In this document: in pieces, positions 1-8,303 of the stretch
Position numbering within the stretch: position 1 is the stretch's first letter
Layout: the number at the start of each line of letters is the position of its first letter
From: Hallerella succinigenes
GTDB taxonomy: Bacteria; Fibrobacterota; Fibrobacteria; Fibrobacterales; Fibrobacteraceae
Assembly (NCBI RefSeq): GCF_002797675.1
Contig: NZ_PGEX01000001.1
Coordinates: 930,001-994,000 of the forward strand
Length of the DNA stretch: 64,000 nt
Direction: 5' to 3'
Program-made: the position numbers and the translations under genes
The notes under the pieces: model-generated
Seen by the model: the letters and a program-made list of their open reading frames with translations, nothing else
What the model was told of the DNA's origin: nothing
Databases searched by the model: none

Positions 1-160
1 CTCGTGCCGCAAACGCAGAGGCTTCATCCAGATAATACGGTTCCTTTTCGGGGTATTGGATCGTTTCGTAAACGGCTTCTCCACGGAGAGCCGGCAGTAA
101 GGCGTTCCAACGTTCGCCAAAGTATTCCGAGTAGAAAGCAAAGAAATCGGGAGCTGCCAT
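1..160 (-). CDS. Probable RsmB/NOP-family rRNA (cytosine-5) methyltransferase, N-terminal fragment
   Basis: The minus strand from the ATG at 160 reads MAAPDFFAFYSEYFGERWNA and continues to a YYLDEASAFAAR segment at the window edge, so about 53 residues are visible. A short N-terminal helix followed by Y-Y/F-L-D-E-A-S just ahead of the SAM-binding domain is what I expect in RsmB/NOP-type RNA m5C methyltransferases of spirochaete and Fibrobacter style. The catalytic cysteines lie outside the window, so the function is inferred from this short match only. The gene is separated from the upstream tRNA by a terminator and so is transcribed on its own. Confidence 0.5.
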   Translation of the reverse strand, partial: MAAPDFFAFYSEYFGERWNALLPALRGEAVYETIQYPEKEPYYLDEASAFAAR

Positions 161-190
161 GCGGGCTAAATTAGAAACTTTAGAAGGGTT

Positions 191-226
191 TAAAAAATAA
201 GAAGGCCGATTCCTAAGAACCGACCT
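191..226 (-). terminator. Rho-independent terminator after tRNA-Gln
   Basis: On the minus strand AGGTCGGTTC and GAATCGGCCT (217-226 and 203-212) form a 10-bp stem with G-T pairs and a 4-nt loop. A T-rich tract (complement of 191-200) follows at once. Confidence 0.75.
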
Positions 227-232
227 ATCTTA

Positions 233-303
233 TTGAGCTACCTGGACTCGAACCAAGACAAACAGATTCAGAATCTGTTGTGCTACCATTACACCATAGC
301 TCA
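233..303 (-). tRNA. tRNA-Gln (anticodon CTG)
   Basis: The minus strand folds as a complete cloverleaf: acceptor TGAGCTA/TAGCTCA, D-arm GTGTAATGGTAGCAC, anticodon stem ACAGA/TCTGT around loop TTCTGAA, and T-arm CTTGG-TTCGAGT-CCAGG. The anticodon is CTG (positions 269-271), reading glutamine codon CAG. The discriminator is A and CCA is not encoded. The gene lies between the end of sppA and a terminator, with a promoter-like sequence inside the sppA 3' end. Confidence 0.95.
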
Positions 304-316
304 GTGATTTGACCCA

Positions 317-344
317 AAGTTAGAAAAAATGTTTAAAACGGCAA
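317..344 (-). promoter_or_regulatory. Likely promoter for tRNA-Gln
   Basis: Minus-strand TTGCCG (339-344), a 16-nt spacer and TAACTT (317-322) place the start of transcription just ahead of the tRNA. The -35 box lies within the last codons of sppA. Confidence 0.5.
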
Positions 345-2660
345 GGGGGGTGCGACAAAAAGAGCCCAAACTTGTGTTTTTTCTACCGAGTTCAGCCAAT
401 CCATGAGCCGAATTTGGTCCGAAAAGCTCCTAGAGATGTAGGAATCATCCGTAAGAATCGACTGGAGGACCACCGGGCGACGCTCCGAAATCCCTGCCAA
501 GCGTTTGGCTTCGGTTATCGCGAGATCCATTCCGCCAATCCGGTGCACAAGACCGTTTTGAACCCCTTGACTGCCCGTGAAGACGCGCCCACCGGCAAGG
601 CTTTTGTCCAAGGAATCCTTCGAAAGTTCCGTCGCTTCGCTGACCACACCGAGGAAGCGGTCGTAGAAGGCGTCCATGTAATTCTGCAATGCCTGTTTTT
701 CTTCGTCGTCAAATTCGCGGCCCTGCCCTTCGGCATCGGCATGCGGATGCGTCTTGATCGGTTCCATACGAAGCTTGAGCTTGTCGAGCAGCCCCTTAAA
801 GCTGACCTTGCCGCCAAAAATGCCGATGCTTCCGATAATGCTCGCCTTTTCGGCGATGATTTCATTTGCGCCGCATGCAATGTAATAACCACCGCTTGCG
901 CCCATGTCGCCAATGCTCGCAATCACCGGCATTCGGGTCTTCGCAATCGTGCGCAAGCGATGCCAGATTTCATCCGAAGCCTGTGCCGAGCCTCCCGGGC
1001 TGTTGATGCGCACGATCAGCGCGGAATACTCCGGAGAATGCATCAGGTTTCCCAAGGCGTCCAGAACTTCCGCAGAACCCGTGCTGCGTGTTCCCGTGAT
1101 CGGATCGTATCCGCCAGAACCGTCCACGATCGAGCCTTCGATATTCAACAAGGCAATCCTTGAACGCGGGCGCCAGTCCTCGTCGAAAATGCGCAAGCCC
1201 GCTTTCGGCACAAAGTCCGAGACCATCACAAACGGAGCTTCGATCCCGTAAAGCGTCTTCAGCACATAAGGAGCGACTTCGTCCAAGTACAAAAGCGTAT
1301 CCACAAGCCCGACCCTTTTCGCATCCTGGGCGAGCAAGCTCGGATGAGCCATCATTGAATCCAAAGATTCCGTATTTGATATCCGAACGCGGGAGTCCGC
1401 CGTCATGGACCTCCACCAATCCTTGTAAAGCGTCTCGTAATTCGAACGGGCTTCGACGCTCATCGAGTCCGCGGTGTAAGGCTCAACCGCCGACTTGTAA
1501 GCTCCATGACGCAAAAGTTCCACCTTCACCCCGATCCAGTCAAAAAAGCCTTTGTAATAAAGGACTTCCCCGCCGACACCGCGGTAATTCACCCGAGCCG
1601 AAGGTTCAAGCACAATCTTTGACGCGGAACTTGCCGCAAGCAACGTCGTCGGACGGATCTCGTCGAGGTAAGCAACCGTAACACGCCCCTGTATATTGAG
1701 CTTTGCAATGCCTCTTTCGATTTCCTTCGAAATCGCGGTACCCGCTTTGTAACCGGAGAAATCAAAAATGATTACTTCCGCGCTACCGTCCGCAAGGAGC
1801 AGTTCAAAGTTTTCCCGCAACGATTCTAAGCTGAGCGACTGTTTTCCAAAAAAAGAAAAGCCCTGTTCCGTTTCCTTCAAAGGCATCGAAAGCGGAACGC
1901 GCACCACACGGGAAAGCATGTTCGCATCCGCGATTCTTGCCGAATGATACCCAATCGAAAAATGGCGAGGCTTCCAATCGTTGTCAATCGAAAGCGTTCC
2001 ATGGACCGTGCGTCCAAACGCATGCGAAAGATAAACTCGGTAATCTTCCTTACCGTGAAGCGGAATCTGCACCCCGACGTTCAAGAGCTTCAAATCGGCC
2101 TGCAACAGCAAACGGTGCGTGCTCTGGTTCACCCCGGCATAGCTGACCGAAAAGCCGTCCCATAGGCGAACAGTCGCCCCGTATTCCTGCATCCGGCGTT
2201 GCTTTTCTGGGCCGAACTGCAGTGCATGGCGGCTGTCAAAACCCAAAGCGAGCCAGTTGAACGGGCGCACCAAAATGCCAGGCGTCATCGAAAAATCCGT
2301 TCCGTCAAAATCGGCGCTGCGGAATGCACCCACCGAAATTCCAAGGAACGCCAAACGGTCGAGCATCGGAATGGAACTGATCCAATTCCATCGCGATTCA
2401 TCGACTCCTTCATAGTCGGAGCGGTATTCAAAAGACGCACCGAAGTAATCGCCGTTCGCACCCAAGGACATTTCATAAACATCGTCCTTGGTACATCCAA
2501 AATTCAAAACAGCCCCTGGAGAATCGAATGCGGAAAGGCCCGCCGGATTCCCAAAGAGACCGTTTGAATTCGGGAGAGATGGAAACATCCATTCCCCCGG
2601 AAGGTATGCGAAAGAAGTAACAGTCAGGGTGAATAGAATCTGGGCGATATATTTTTTCAT
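333..2660 (-). CDS. sppA: Signal peptide peptidase SppA (S49, double domain) fused to an outer-membrane-like N-terminal domain
   Basis: A 775-residue protein with a signal peptide (1-18). Residues 20-250 look like an outer-membrane beta-barrel module: an NPAGL motif near 38 and alternating aromatic strands, as in PorV/TraF-like proteins. Two S49 protease repeats follow (about 270-470 and 500-720). The SppA catalytic dyad is present: the lysine of GAYKSA (K389) in the first repeat and the serine of GASGG (S589) in the second, with SPGG at 554-557. E. coli SppA is 618 residues, so the extra length is the N-terminal module. By family, it would cleave leftover signal peptides; here the fusion could place it at the outer membrane. 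It starts 18 nt after the GH5 gene and is probably co-transcribed with it. Confidence 0.85.
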   Translation of the reverse strand: MKKYIAQILFTLTVTSFAYLPGEWMFPSLPNSNGLFGNPAGLSAFDSPGAVLNFGCTKDDVYEMSLGANGDYFGASFEYRSDYEGVDESRWNWISSIPMLDRLAFLGISVGAFRSADFDGTDFSMTPGILVRPFNWLALGFDSRHALQFGPEKQRRMQEYGATVRLWDGFSVSYAGVNQSTHRLLLQADLKLLNVGVQIPLHGKEDYRVYLSHAFGRTVHGTLSIDNDWKPRHFSIGYHSARIADANMLSRVVRVPLSMPLKETEQGFSFFGKQSLSLESLRENFELLLADGSAEVIIFDFSGYKAGTAISKEIERGIAKLNIQGRVTVAYLDEIRPTTLLAASSASKIVLEPSARVNYRGVGGEVLYYKGFFDWIGVKVELLRHGAYKSAVEPYTADSMSVEARSNYETLYKDWWRSMTADSRVRISNTESLDSMMAHPSLLAQDAKRVGLVDTLLYLDEVAPYVLKTLYGIEAPFVMVSDFVPKAGLRIFDEDWRPRSRIALLNIEGSIVDGSGGYDPITGTRSTGSAEVLDALGNLMHSPEYSALIVRINSPGGSAQASDEIWHRLRTIAKTRMPVIASIGDMGASGGYYIACGANEIIAEKASIIGSIGIFGGKVSFKGLLDKLKLRMEPIKTHPHADAEGQGREFDDEEKQALQNYMDAFYDRFLGVVSEATELSKDSLDKSLAGGRVFTGSQGVQNGLVHRIGGMDLAITEAKRLAGISERRPVVLQSILTDDSYISRSFSDQIRLMDWLNSVEKTQVWALFVAPPLPF

Positions 2661-2678
2661 TTCTGAAAAAATATAACC

Positions 2679-4025
2679 TTATTTGCACTTCACATAGAAT
2701 GTCGGATTCTTGGAGAAGACGCTATCCGCAAGCCACTGACCGCTCGCCGTGAGCTCCATATTGCGGCTTTCGAAAGCGGATGCTCCCTCGGGCACACAGG
2801 AAGCCGACCAGTTCGCCGAAGAAAGCTGGAACTTGTCAACCCATTCCTGCCATTCCGAATTGTGTTCAGAAACATCACCATCGCCGTTCGCATTAATCGT
2901 TCCCCATTCAGAAACGATCACGGAAAGACCGCCCGCCATCGCCTTTTCGGCGCGAATGCCCTGGTTCGAAATCTTATGCGATCCTGCATAGTAATGGAAG
3001 GAATAGGAAATATTTTCGCCTTCCACCGGTTCCTTCACAAAAAGGTCCGGAGTCTGATCCCACGCAGGGCTTCCGACGATGACCATGTTATCCGAGTACT
3101 TGCGGATTACGGGAATCACCGTTTCTGCATAGAGCTTGATCCAGTTCCAACGCGCATCCGTCGGTTCGTTATAAATTTCAAAAATCACGTTGTCATAGGC
3201 TCCCCACTTCTGGGCGACATATTCAAAGAAGAGCATCGAAGATTTAGGATCGAGATGCGCCTTATGAGAATGGTAGTCCACGATCACATAGATATCGTTC
3301 TTGATTGCCGATTCGATTGTGGCATCCAAGAAGGCGCGATACTTTTCCGTATCCGTAAAGTAATTGCCACGGCCCCAGTTCAAATCCACGCCCATTGCAG
3401 CACGAATCAGTTCGATGTGCATGGAATCGACCATCCATGTAATCTTTTCGTCGTTGTAAAAATCCGTGCCGTTTTCTATGAGGCTCCAGTAAAGGCTCAT
3501 GCCACGGACCTGGACTTCATTTCCCGGAGTCGAATACGCAGGGCAAGAACCGTAAATGCGTCCATGGCCGTCTGCATTCAAGCCAACCTTCATTTCACCG
3601 TACTGACCGACCGGTCCCACGCGGCGAGGTTCGATCGTCGGTTCCGCGACATGCACGTCCAATTGGAGCAAGGAATCCTGCAAGTCATAAACCTGCCGGA
3701 TCGAATCCTGTTTCAAAGAATCGCGAACAATGGAGTCGCGAACAATGGAATCCCGAATCGCAATCTGGCGAATCGAATCTTGGATAATGGAATCGCGCAC
3801 AAGCGAATCGCGAATGATGGAATCCCGTCTTGCGACTTCCGCCAACGAATCCAGAAGCTGTTCATACGCAATCGAATCTTGGATTGCAATTTCTTTCGCA
3901 ATGGAATCCGCTATCGCCTGCTGGCGAGCCCGTTCTTCTTCAAGCACTGGAGACGGAGAAAGATCTTCGTCACAGGCAGACAGAAGAGAGAGAAGTAGGG
4001 CACCCAATAGATAGCGAATTTTCAT
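2679..4025 (-). CDS. GH5 endoglucanase-like lipoprotein on a DSI-repeat stalk
   Basis: A 448-residue protein with lipobox LLSAC (lipidated Cys18). Residues 38-118 are a charged repeat of the type RDSIxRDSLxxDSI, probably a long helical or coiled stalk. The catalytic domain (about 135-448) is glycoside hydrolase family 5: NEP with acid/base Glu287 (FEIYNEP) and nucleophile Glu373 (VSEWG). By family it hydrolyses beta-1,4-glucan or a related glycan at the cell surface. The ATG is preceded by GGGAGG, with a TATATT box at 4050-4055. The GVGP-type start and RGMSLYWS segment of the catalytic domain match the GH5 gene at the right end of the window. sppA follows after 18 nt. Confidence 0.85.
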   Translation of the reverse strand: MKIRYLLGALLLSLLSACDEDLSPSPVLEEERARQQAIADSIAKEIAIQDSIAYEQLLDSLAEVARRDSIIRDSLVRDSIIQDSIRQIAIRDSIVRDSIVRDSLKQDSIRQVYDLQDSLLQLDVHVAEPTIEPRRVGPVGQYGEMKVGLNADGHGRIYGSCPAYSTPGNEVQVRGMSLYWSLIENGTDFYNDEKITWMVDSMHIELIRAAMGVDLNWGRGNYFTDTEKYRAFLDATIESAIKNDIYVIVDYHSHKAHLDPKSSMLFFEYVAQKWGAYDNVIFEIYNEPTDARWNWIKLYAETVIPVIRKYSDNMVIVGSPAWDQTPDLFVKEPVEGENISYSFHYYAGSHKISNQGIRAEKAMAGGLSVIVSEWGTINANGDGDVSEHNSEWQEWVDKFQLSSANWSASCVPEGASAFESRNMELTASGQWLADSVFSKNPTFYVKCK

Positions 4026-4161
4026 ATAGCCTCCCTAAGCTTTTTCTTCAATATATTTTTTGCCAAAGAGAAGCAGCCTAAGATTTCTACCGATTCTGTT
4101 TACAGCTGAACACAGGCTCTCAGAGCTGAGAAATTAGAGACGTGATCGCCACGCGCACTCA

Positions 4162-5040
4162 CTACTCATTCGATCGAATAGCCGTCACAGTCGGGCAAGT
4201 CACTTCCAAATACGAACCGTTGTCGTTCGAAACAGCAACCGTCGGCGTTACCGATTGTCCCGCAGCCGTAAACGTTAGCGAAGCGTTAGCCCAAGTCGGG
4301 TTCACATCGCTTGACCAGGTATAGGCCGAAATACCAAGGAGGCTTTCACAACCTGAGATATTCCAGTTAGCAAGCCCATAGCCATTCGAAACATCTACCG
4401 TTTCCGCAGACGCCGTGCATTTACAGCCTGTAATCGGAGCGACCGTCACCATTAGCGGAGAACATGTGATTGTATCGCCGCCCGCAATCGAAAGCCTTGC
4501 GATGTAAGTTCCCGTTTCCGGATATTGGCCAGAAACATTGCGAAGTCCCTTTCCCGAACCCGTTCCTTGATAAGAGCCTTCAATAATCCATTTGAACTTA
4601 AGGGAGCTTGCCACACTAGTATCTGCAGGACTCGTCTGGGTAAAGACCCACGTTGCCCACTGCGTCATCACAATGGAATCTTTTTGCGGAGCACAGGTTC
4701 CAAGAATTTCAACCGATTCCGCACTGCTTGAAGATTTTGCCGAGGAGCTGGATGGTTTCGTTTCCCCCGCCACACTCGACGAAGAATTGACTTTGACGCT
4801 GGACGAAGAATTGACTTTCACGCTCGACGAAGAGCTCACAGCACTTGACGAGGAATTGCCGTTAGGGATCGTCGAAGACGATGAAACTATCTCGCTTGAG
4901 CTGGATGAAATCGTCGAAGACGATGATTCCATTACAACGGATTCGATTCCAGAAACAGTCCTCAAATCCGTATCTTCACACGCAACCATCCCAAAGATAA
5001 GCAAGCTTGCGGCCAGGGTAAAAAATTTCGATTTTTTCAT
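4162..5040 (-). CDS. Serine-rich surface lipoprotein with PKD-like repeats
   Basis: Start set at ATG 5040 (MKKSKFFTLA), 292 residues; an upstream in-frame ATG at 5085 would bury the signal peptide. Lipobox GMVAC. Residues about 35-110 are poly-serine linkers. Two cysteine-containing Ig/PKD-like segments follow; the first begins GTCAPQ and contains WVFTQTSPA, the second CKCTASAETVDV. The same two segments occur in the lipoprotein at 7083-8303, so these are paralogues. The stop of the upstream outer-membrane gene overlaps this start (TAATG), implying translational coupling. Ligand and role are unknown; a surface scaffold or carbohydrate-associated function is a guess from context. Confidence 0.8.
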   Translation of the reverse strand: MKKSKFFTLAASLLIFGMVACEDTDLRTVSGIESVVMESSSSTISSSSSEIVSSSSTIPNGNSSSSAVSSSSSVKVNSSSSVKVNSSSSVAGETKPSSSSAKSSSSAESVEILGTCAPQKDSIVMTQWATWVFTQTSPADTSVASSLKFKWIIEGSYQGTGSGKGLRNVSGQYPETGTYIARLSIAGGDTITCSPLMVTVAPITGCKCTASAETVDVSNGYGLANWNISGCESLLGISAYTWSSDVNPTWANASLTFTAAGQSVTPTVAVSNDNGSYLEVTCPTVTAIRSNE

Positions 5041-5717
5041 TACAGCCTCACCGCCCAAAGAACGAAACGAGCACCGACGTTCCACGCCCGAGCATCGTGC
5101 TTCCTTTCATTCACAACGAAAGTCGTGGAATTTGTCAAATCGTAAGCACCGAAAAGCGCGGCTTCAAGAGACACCGCCCCCAGCGGGAAGCGGTAACCGG
5201 CAGAAATTTCGAGCGGAACTTTCACATGAGATTCAAGTCCCCAATAAATACTCTGTTCCTGACTTTCACACAAAGTAATTTTATCCTGGAGAGCGACCAT
5301 AACCGCCGAGCCGAGCTCTGCCCAGACGCCCTTTTCCTTGCTGGACTGGAACCGTACAGCGGCTCCGCCACCCAAGCGCCAAAAGCCTTCATTGATCGTC
5401 GCCTGAGTTCCTTCGCTAACATAGACTGCTTCATATTCGCCAAGAGCCGACAGGCGGAATGCGAAATGATGATACCCGATTAACCCCGAAAGTCCAAAAG
5501 CAACATGCGGAGCTTTCAGGTGATCTTCCTGAAGTTTGACATTCCACATGCCAAAAGCACCATCCAAAGCAACGCCCAAATCCACCCACAGATTTTCTGA
5601 GGACGCTTCACTTGCATTAGGCGCAAGAACAAGGGTAGAACTAGAATCTGACGGCTGCGCAAAAGCGCAAGATGCCACAGCAATTAAAAATCCAACGATT
5701 CGAAAAATACGTTTCAT
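5040..5717 (-). CDS. Small outer-membrane beta-barrel protein (hypothetical)
   Basis: A 225-residue protein with a signal peptide ending near AFAQP (1-20). The rest alternates hydrophobic and polar residues in strands (WVDLGVALDGAFGMW, FRLSALGEYEAVYV, ISAGYRFPLGAVSLEAALFGAY) and ends in a hydrophobic strand, as 8- or 10-stranded outer-membrane barrels do. No enzymatic motif is visible. It is followed with a 1-nt overlap by the serine-rich lipoprotein at 4162-5040, suggesting that the two act together at the outer membrane. Confidence 0.7.
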   Translation of the reverse strand: MKRIFRIVGFLIAVASCAFAQPSDSSSTLVLAPNASEASSENLWVDLGVALDGAFGMWNVKLQEDHLKAPHVAFGLSGLIGYHHFAFRLSALGEYEAVYVSEGTQATINEGFWRLGGGAAVRFQSSKEKGVWAELGSAVMVALQDKITLCESQEQSIYWGLESHVKVPLEISAGYRFPLGAVSLEAALFGAYDLTNSTTFVVNERKHDARAWNVGARFVLWAVRL

Positions 5718-5790
5718 TTCCTAGGAAAATATATACCACACCTCTCTGCAAAAAAAGCAAAAAGATTTTAATGATGTTTCCCGTTTAAAA

Positions 5791-5817
5791 CAAAAAGACC
5801 TCTCCGAAGAGAGGTCT
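5791..5817 (-). terminator. Terminator after the Rpn-type gene (repeat copy 1)
   Basis: A perfect 22-bp hairpin (5796-5817; stem AGACCTCTC, loop TTCG on the minus strand) followed on the minus strand by TTTTTG. An identical 22-bp hairpin lies at 7030-7051, on the other side of the Rpn gene. Confidence 0.8.
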
Positions 5818-5840
5818 ATAATTACTGCAAATGGATTGCA

Positions 5841-6803
5841 TTACAAGGCTAAGATTTCATTTTCAGATAGGCCGCTTTGTTTGGAAATAAGCGAAATGCT
5901 GACTCCCGCATCCCGAAGTCCCTTTGCCATCTCCCTCCGTGCTTCAGCACGTCCTTCAGCACGTCCTTTTGCACGGCCTTCTGCACGGCCTTCGGAAAGG
6001 CCCTCTTCGCGGGCACGAGCCTTCTCCACATAAAGTTCGTAATTGTGATCGCCCATCTTCATCGCCTCGCTTACTAAGAACTCATTTGTAAATGTACTCA
6101 ATTTTGCACGCTCCTGCAAGAGACGGAACATTGGGTCAACGACAGCGTTCCCAACAGTCTCGTCGTTAAGACTTTCAAAAAAGCGAAGCCACAGCGCAAG
6201 GCGACTGTTGTCCTTGGTAAAATTCCCTTTTAGGAACTTGGGAATTTCTACAAGCGTGATGGTCTGCTTTTCGTAAAACACCTCGTTTTCCTGATTTTTG
6301 AGACGGATGCTGTGGCGATAATTCCCGGAACGGGGAAAGCCGTTGAACATTTGCAGACTGATTAAATTTAAGTTGCGGAGGCAGTAGTCCTCACCCTTGA
6401 CGCGGCCCGCAACCACATGCTTTGCGGCATAAAGCACCAAACGGTCGGCATAGCTTTTGCCATTCACATGCTGAACTTCAAGGACAATTCGATCCTTATG
6501 TTGGTCATCCGCCACGATATCCGAAGTCGATGTTTTTGCAAAAGCTTCTGGGCTTACAGGATTTGCAAATGTGACGTGATCAATGCAATCGGCACCATCC
6601 AATTTGAGCACTGCATTCAGAAAATCAACGGTGACAGCTTCGTTGGCGGGATTTCCCAAAAGCACTTTGAAAATATCGTCATTGTAGACATAAACATATT
6701 TATAGCGTTCAGTATACTTTGCAATACAGGCGCGCGTATCGCCGCCAGTCTTGTGGATTTCGCAAATGTCCCGAAGCATTTTCGCATATTGTTCTTTTGT
6801 CAT
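5841..6803 (-). CDS. Rpn family PD-(D/E)XK nuclease / putative transposase
   Basis: A 320-residue protein matching the Rpn/PDDEXK_2 family of recombination-promoting nucleases. The visible nuclease core is D95 (TSTSDIVADD) and E109-x-Q111 (VLEVQ). The C-terminal part (about 262-290) holds a repeated EGRAEGRA-type segment, common in this family and probably helical, then a short helix-turn-helix-like end (GVSISLISKQSGLSE). Family members are scattered, horizontally spread genes linked to RecA-independent recombination in E. coli. It stands alone between two identical terminator hairpins, with a TGATTAAT inverted repeat upstream. No terminal inverted repeats or target-site duplications of a transposon are evident. 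Confidence 0.85.
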   Translation of the reverse strand: MTKEQYAKMLRDICEIHKTGGDTRACIAKYTERYKYVYVYNDDIFKVLLGNPANEAVTVDFLNAVLKLDGADCIDHVTFANPVSPEAFAKTSTSDIVADDQHKDRIVLEVQHVNGKSYADRLVLYAAKHVVAGRVKGEDYCLRNLNLISLQMFNGFPRSGNYRHSIRLKNQENEVFYEKQTITLVEIPKFLKGNFTKDNSRLALWLRFFESLNDETVGNAVVDPMFRLLQERAKLSTFTNEFLVSEAMKMGDHNYELYVEKARAREEGLSEGRAEGRAKGRAEGRAEARREMAKGLRDAGVSISLISKQSGLSENEILAL

Positions 6804-6937
6804 TATTTCCTCTGCTAGTTACTTACCACTCCAACAAGATGATTCCGTTTGAAAGCATTCGTTTTATTGCAAAATTCATGCCATAAACGAAATGCCGATT
6901 TTCGTCAAAAAACAGAAGAATTCTTCAGCCGCAAAAC

Positions 6938-6958
6938 TGATTAATCGCTCATTAATCA
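6938..6958. promoter_or_regulatory. TGATTAAT inverted repeat, possible operator
   Basis: TGATTAAT (6938-6945) and ATTAATCA (6951-6958) form a perfect 8-bp dyad separated by 5 nt, about 135 nt upstream of the Rpn gene start. There is no T-tract, so it is more like a protein-binding site than a terminator. The rest of 6804-7029 shows nothing else I can name. Confidence 0.4.
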
Positions 6959-7024
6959 CTTTGAGCCATTCCTAACACAGAGAAATCACAGCAAAAAAAA
7001 TAGCCGGCGGTTTTGAATGCATAC

Positions 7025-7056
7025 AAAAAAGACCTCTCCGAAGAGAGGTCTTTTTT
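7025..7056 (-). terminator. Terminator after the serine-rich lipoprotein (repeat copy 2), bidirectional
   Basis: The 22-bp hairpin at 7030-7051 is identical to that at 5796-5817 and is flanked by A6 on one side and T6 on the other, so it can end transcription in both directions. Confidence 0.85.
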
Positions 7057-7082
7057 GAAATTTACTAGGCTAATACCAGCTA

Positions 7083-8303
7083 TTACCACCAGTTAGCACC
7101 GCATTTAACTTCGGAGGTAGCGCCAGTCAATTCAAGGCTCATAGTACCAGAGCAGTCCGAAGCGCTCACGCCTTCAATTGCAGCATGATAAGTACCAGAA
7201 GTCGCCGCACCTCCGTTGACAGATGCGCTCCAAGATTCACCGGTAGCGCTTGTGCACCAAATTTGGCAGCCGCCAGGATTCGTCGCACCCATAGAAATAG
7301 TGTAAGATCCAGCTTTCGGCAAAGTCACCAAGTCATTAGCTTTAAGAATTTCATATTCCGGAGCCGAGGAATCCGTCACCTTCACGGTACCACAAGTCAC
7401 TTCTTGCTTCGTTCCTTCGGCGTTCGAAACCGTCACCGTCGGAGTCACATCGCCCTTCGCAGAAACCGTCATCGAACCTGTGTTATCCGAACCCGTCACG
7501 CCTGCAGACCAAGCAAAGCCCGTAATTGTCGCATCCGAAGTGCAGCCTGTTACCTTCCAAGAAGCCGTTGCCGTTGCACCGGCGATATCCACCGTTTCCG
7601 CATCAGCCGTGCAAGAGCAACCCGTAATCGCAGCACCGTTCACCTGAAGAGCCGAGCACGTGACCGTATTGCCGTCCACGACAAGGGTCGCACTATAAGA
7701 ACCGCTTTCCGTATAAGTTGCTGTAGTCTTCTTCAACCCGGTACCATTTGCCGTGCCTTCCGTCGAGCTCGGCATCGACCAATCATAGGCAGCCTGTGCT
7801 CCAGCCGTAATGCCAGCCATACCAGCCGGGGTCACCTGGGTAAAGGTCCACGTAGTCGATTCACCCTTGTTGATCGTCGCCGGAACCGGTGCACAAGTAC
7901 CGTTTACCGTACCGTCATCCTGAATTTCAACAGAAGAACTCGACACGACTGTCGAAGACGAAGAGGTCGAAGCGCTCGAGAAGTTAATCACAGCCGAAGA
8001 GCTCGACTTTTCCGTTGATGCGGAACTTGTTACTGCAGCAGAAGAAGAACCCGGTTCCGTAATTTCTGAGCTAGAAGAAGATTCTTCAATAACAGTATTA
8101 TTCGCCTTTTTAGCGCATTCCGCATCGCTTGCACAGGCATTCGTGGCCGTTTCGACACGACCTACATAGTAAGAAGAATCATAAACGAAGACGTTACCCT
8201 TGTCTTCCGAAGTAACACCAGATACGTCACCGCTGCCACAAGCGACAAAAGCGCCACCGGCAATCGCAGCGAGAGCGAGTCCATACATCAACTTTTTCTG
8301 CAT
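7083..8303 (-). CDS. Serine-rich surface lipoprotein with PKD-like repeats and a C-terminal cysteine domain
   Basis: A 406-residue protein with lipobox AFVAC. The N-terminal segment CGSGDVSGVTSED...SYYVGRVETA...CASDAECAKK is shared with the lipoprotein at 11289-12239. A poly-serine linker (about 74-128) leads to two Ig/PKD-like repeats that match the protein at 4162-5040 (GTCAP, WTFTQVTPA, CSCTADAETVD). The C-terminal domain (about 318-406) carries paired cysteines and ends CGANWW. It diverges from the pectate lyase gene and shares its 304-bp upstream region. Binding to cell-wall glycan is plausible from context, but no known binding domain is recognised. Confidence 0.8.
   Translation of the reverse strand: MQKKLMYGLALAAIAGGAFVACGSGDVSGVTSEDKGNVFVYDSSYYVGRVETATNACASDAECAKKANNTVIEESSSSSEITEPGSSSAAVTSSASTEKSSSSAVINFSSASTSSSSTVVSSSSVEIQDDGTVNGTCAPVPATINKGESTTWTFTQVTPAGMAGITAGAQAAYDWSMPSSTEGTANGTGLKKTTATYTESGSYSATLVVDGNTVTCSALQVNGAAITGCSCTADAETVDIAGATATASWKVTGCTSDATITGFAWSAGVTGSDNTGSMTVSAKGDVTPTVTVSNAEGTKQEVTCGTVKVTDSSAPEYEILKANDLVTLPKAGSYTISMGATNPGGCQIWCTSATGESWSASVNGGAATSGTYHAAIEGVSASDCSGTMSLELTGATSEVKCGANWW

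Noticed and set aside
4026-4161. Terminator after the serine-rich lipoprotein at 4162
   Set aside because: Short stems (GCGTG/CACGT and CTCAG/CTGAG) occur but none is followed by a T-tract on the minus strand.
5841-6803. Rpn gene as a complete transposon
   Set aside because: No terminal inverted repeats with target duplications were seen; the flanking identical hairpins are in the same orientation as terminators and end outside the gene, so only the nuclease gene is claimed.
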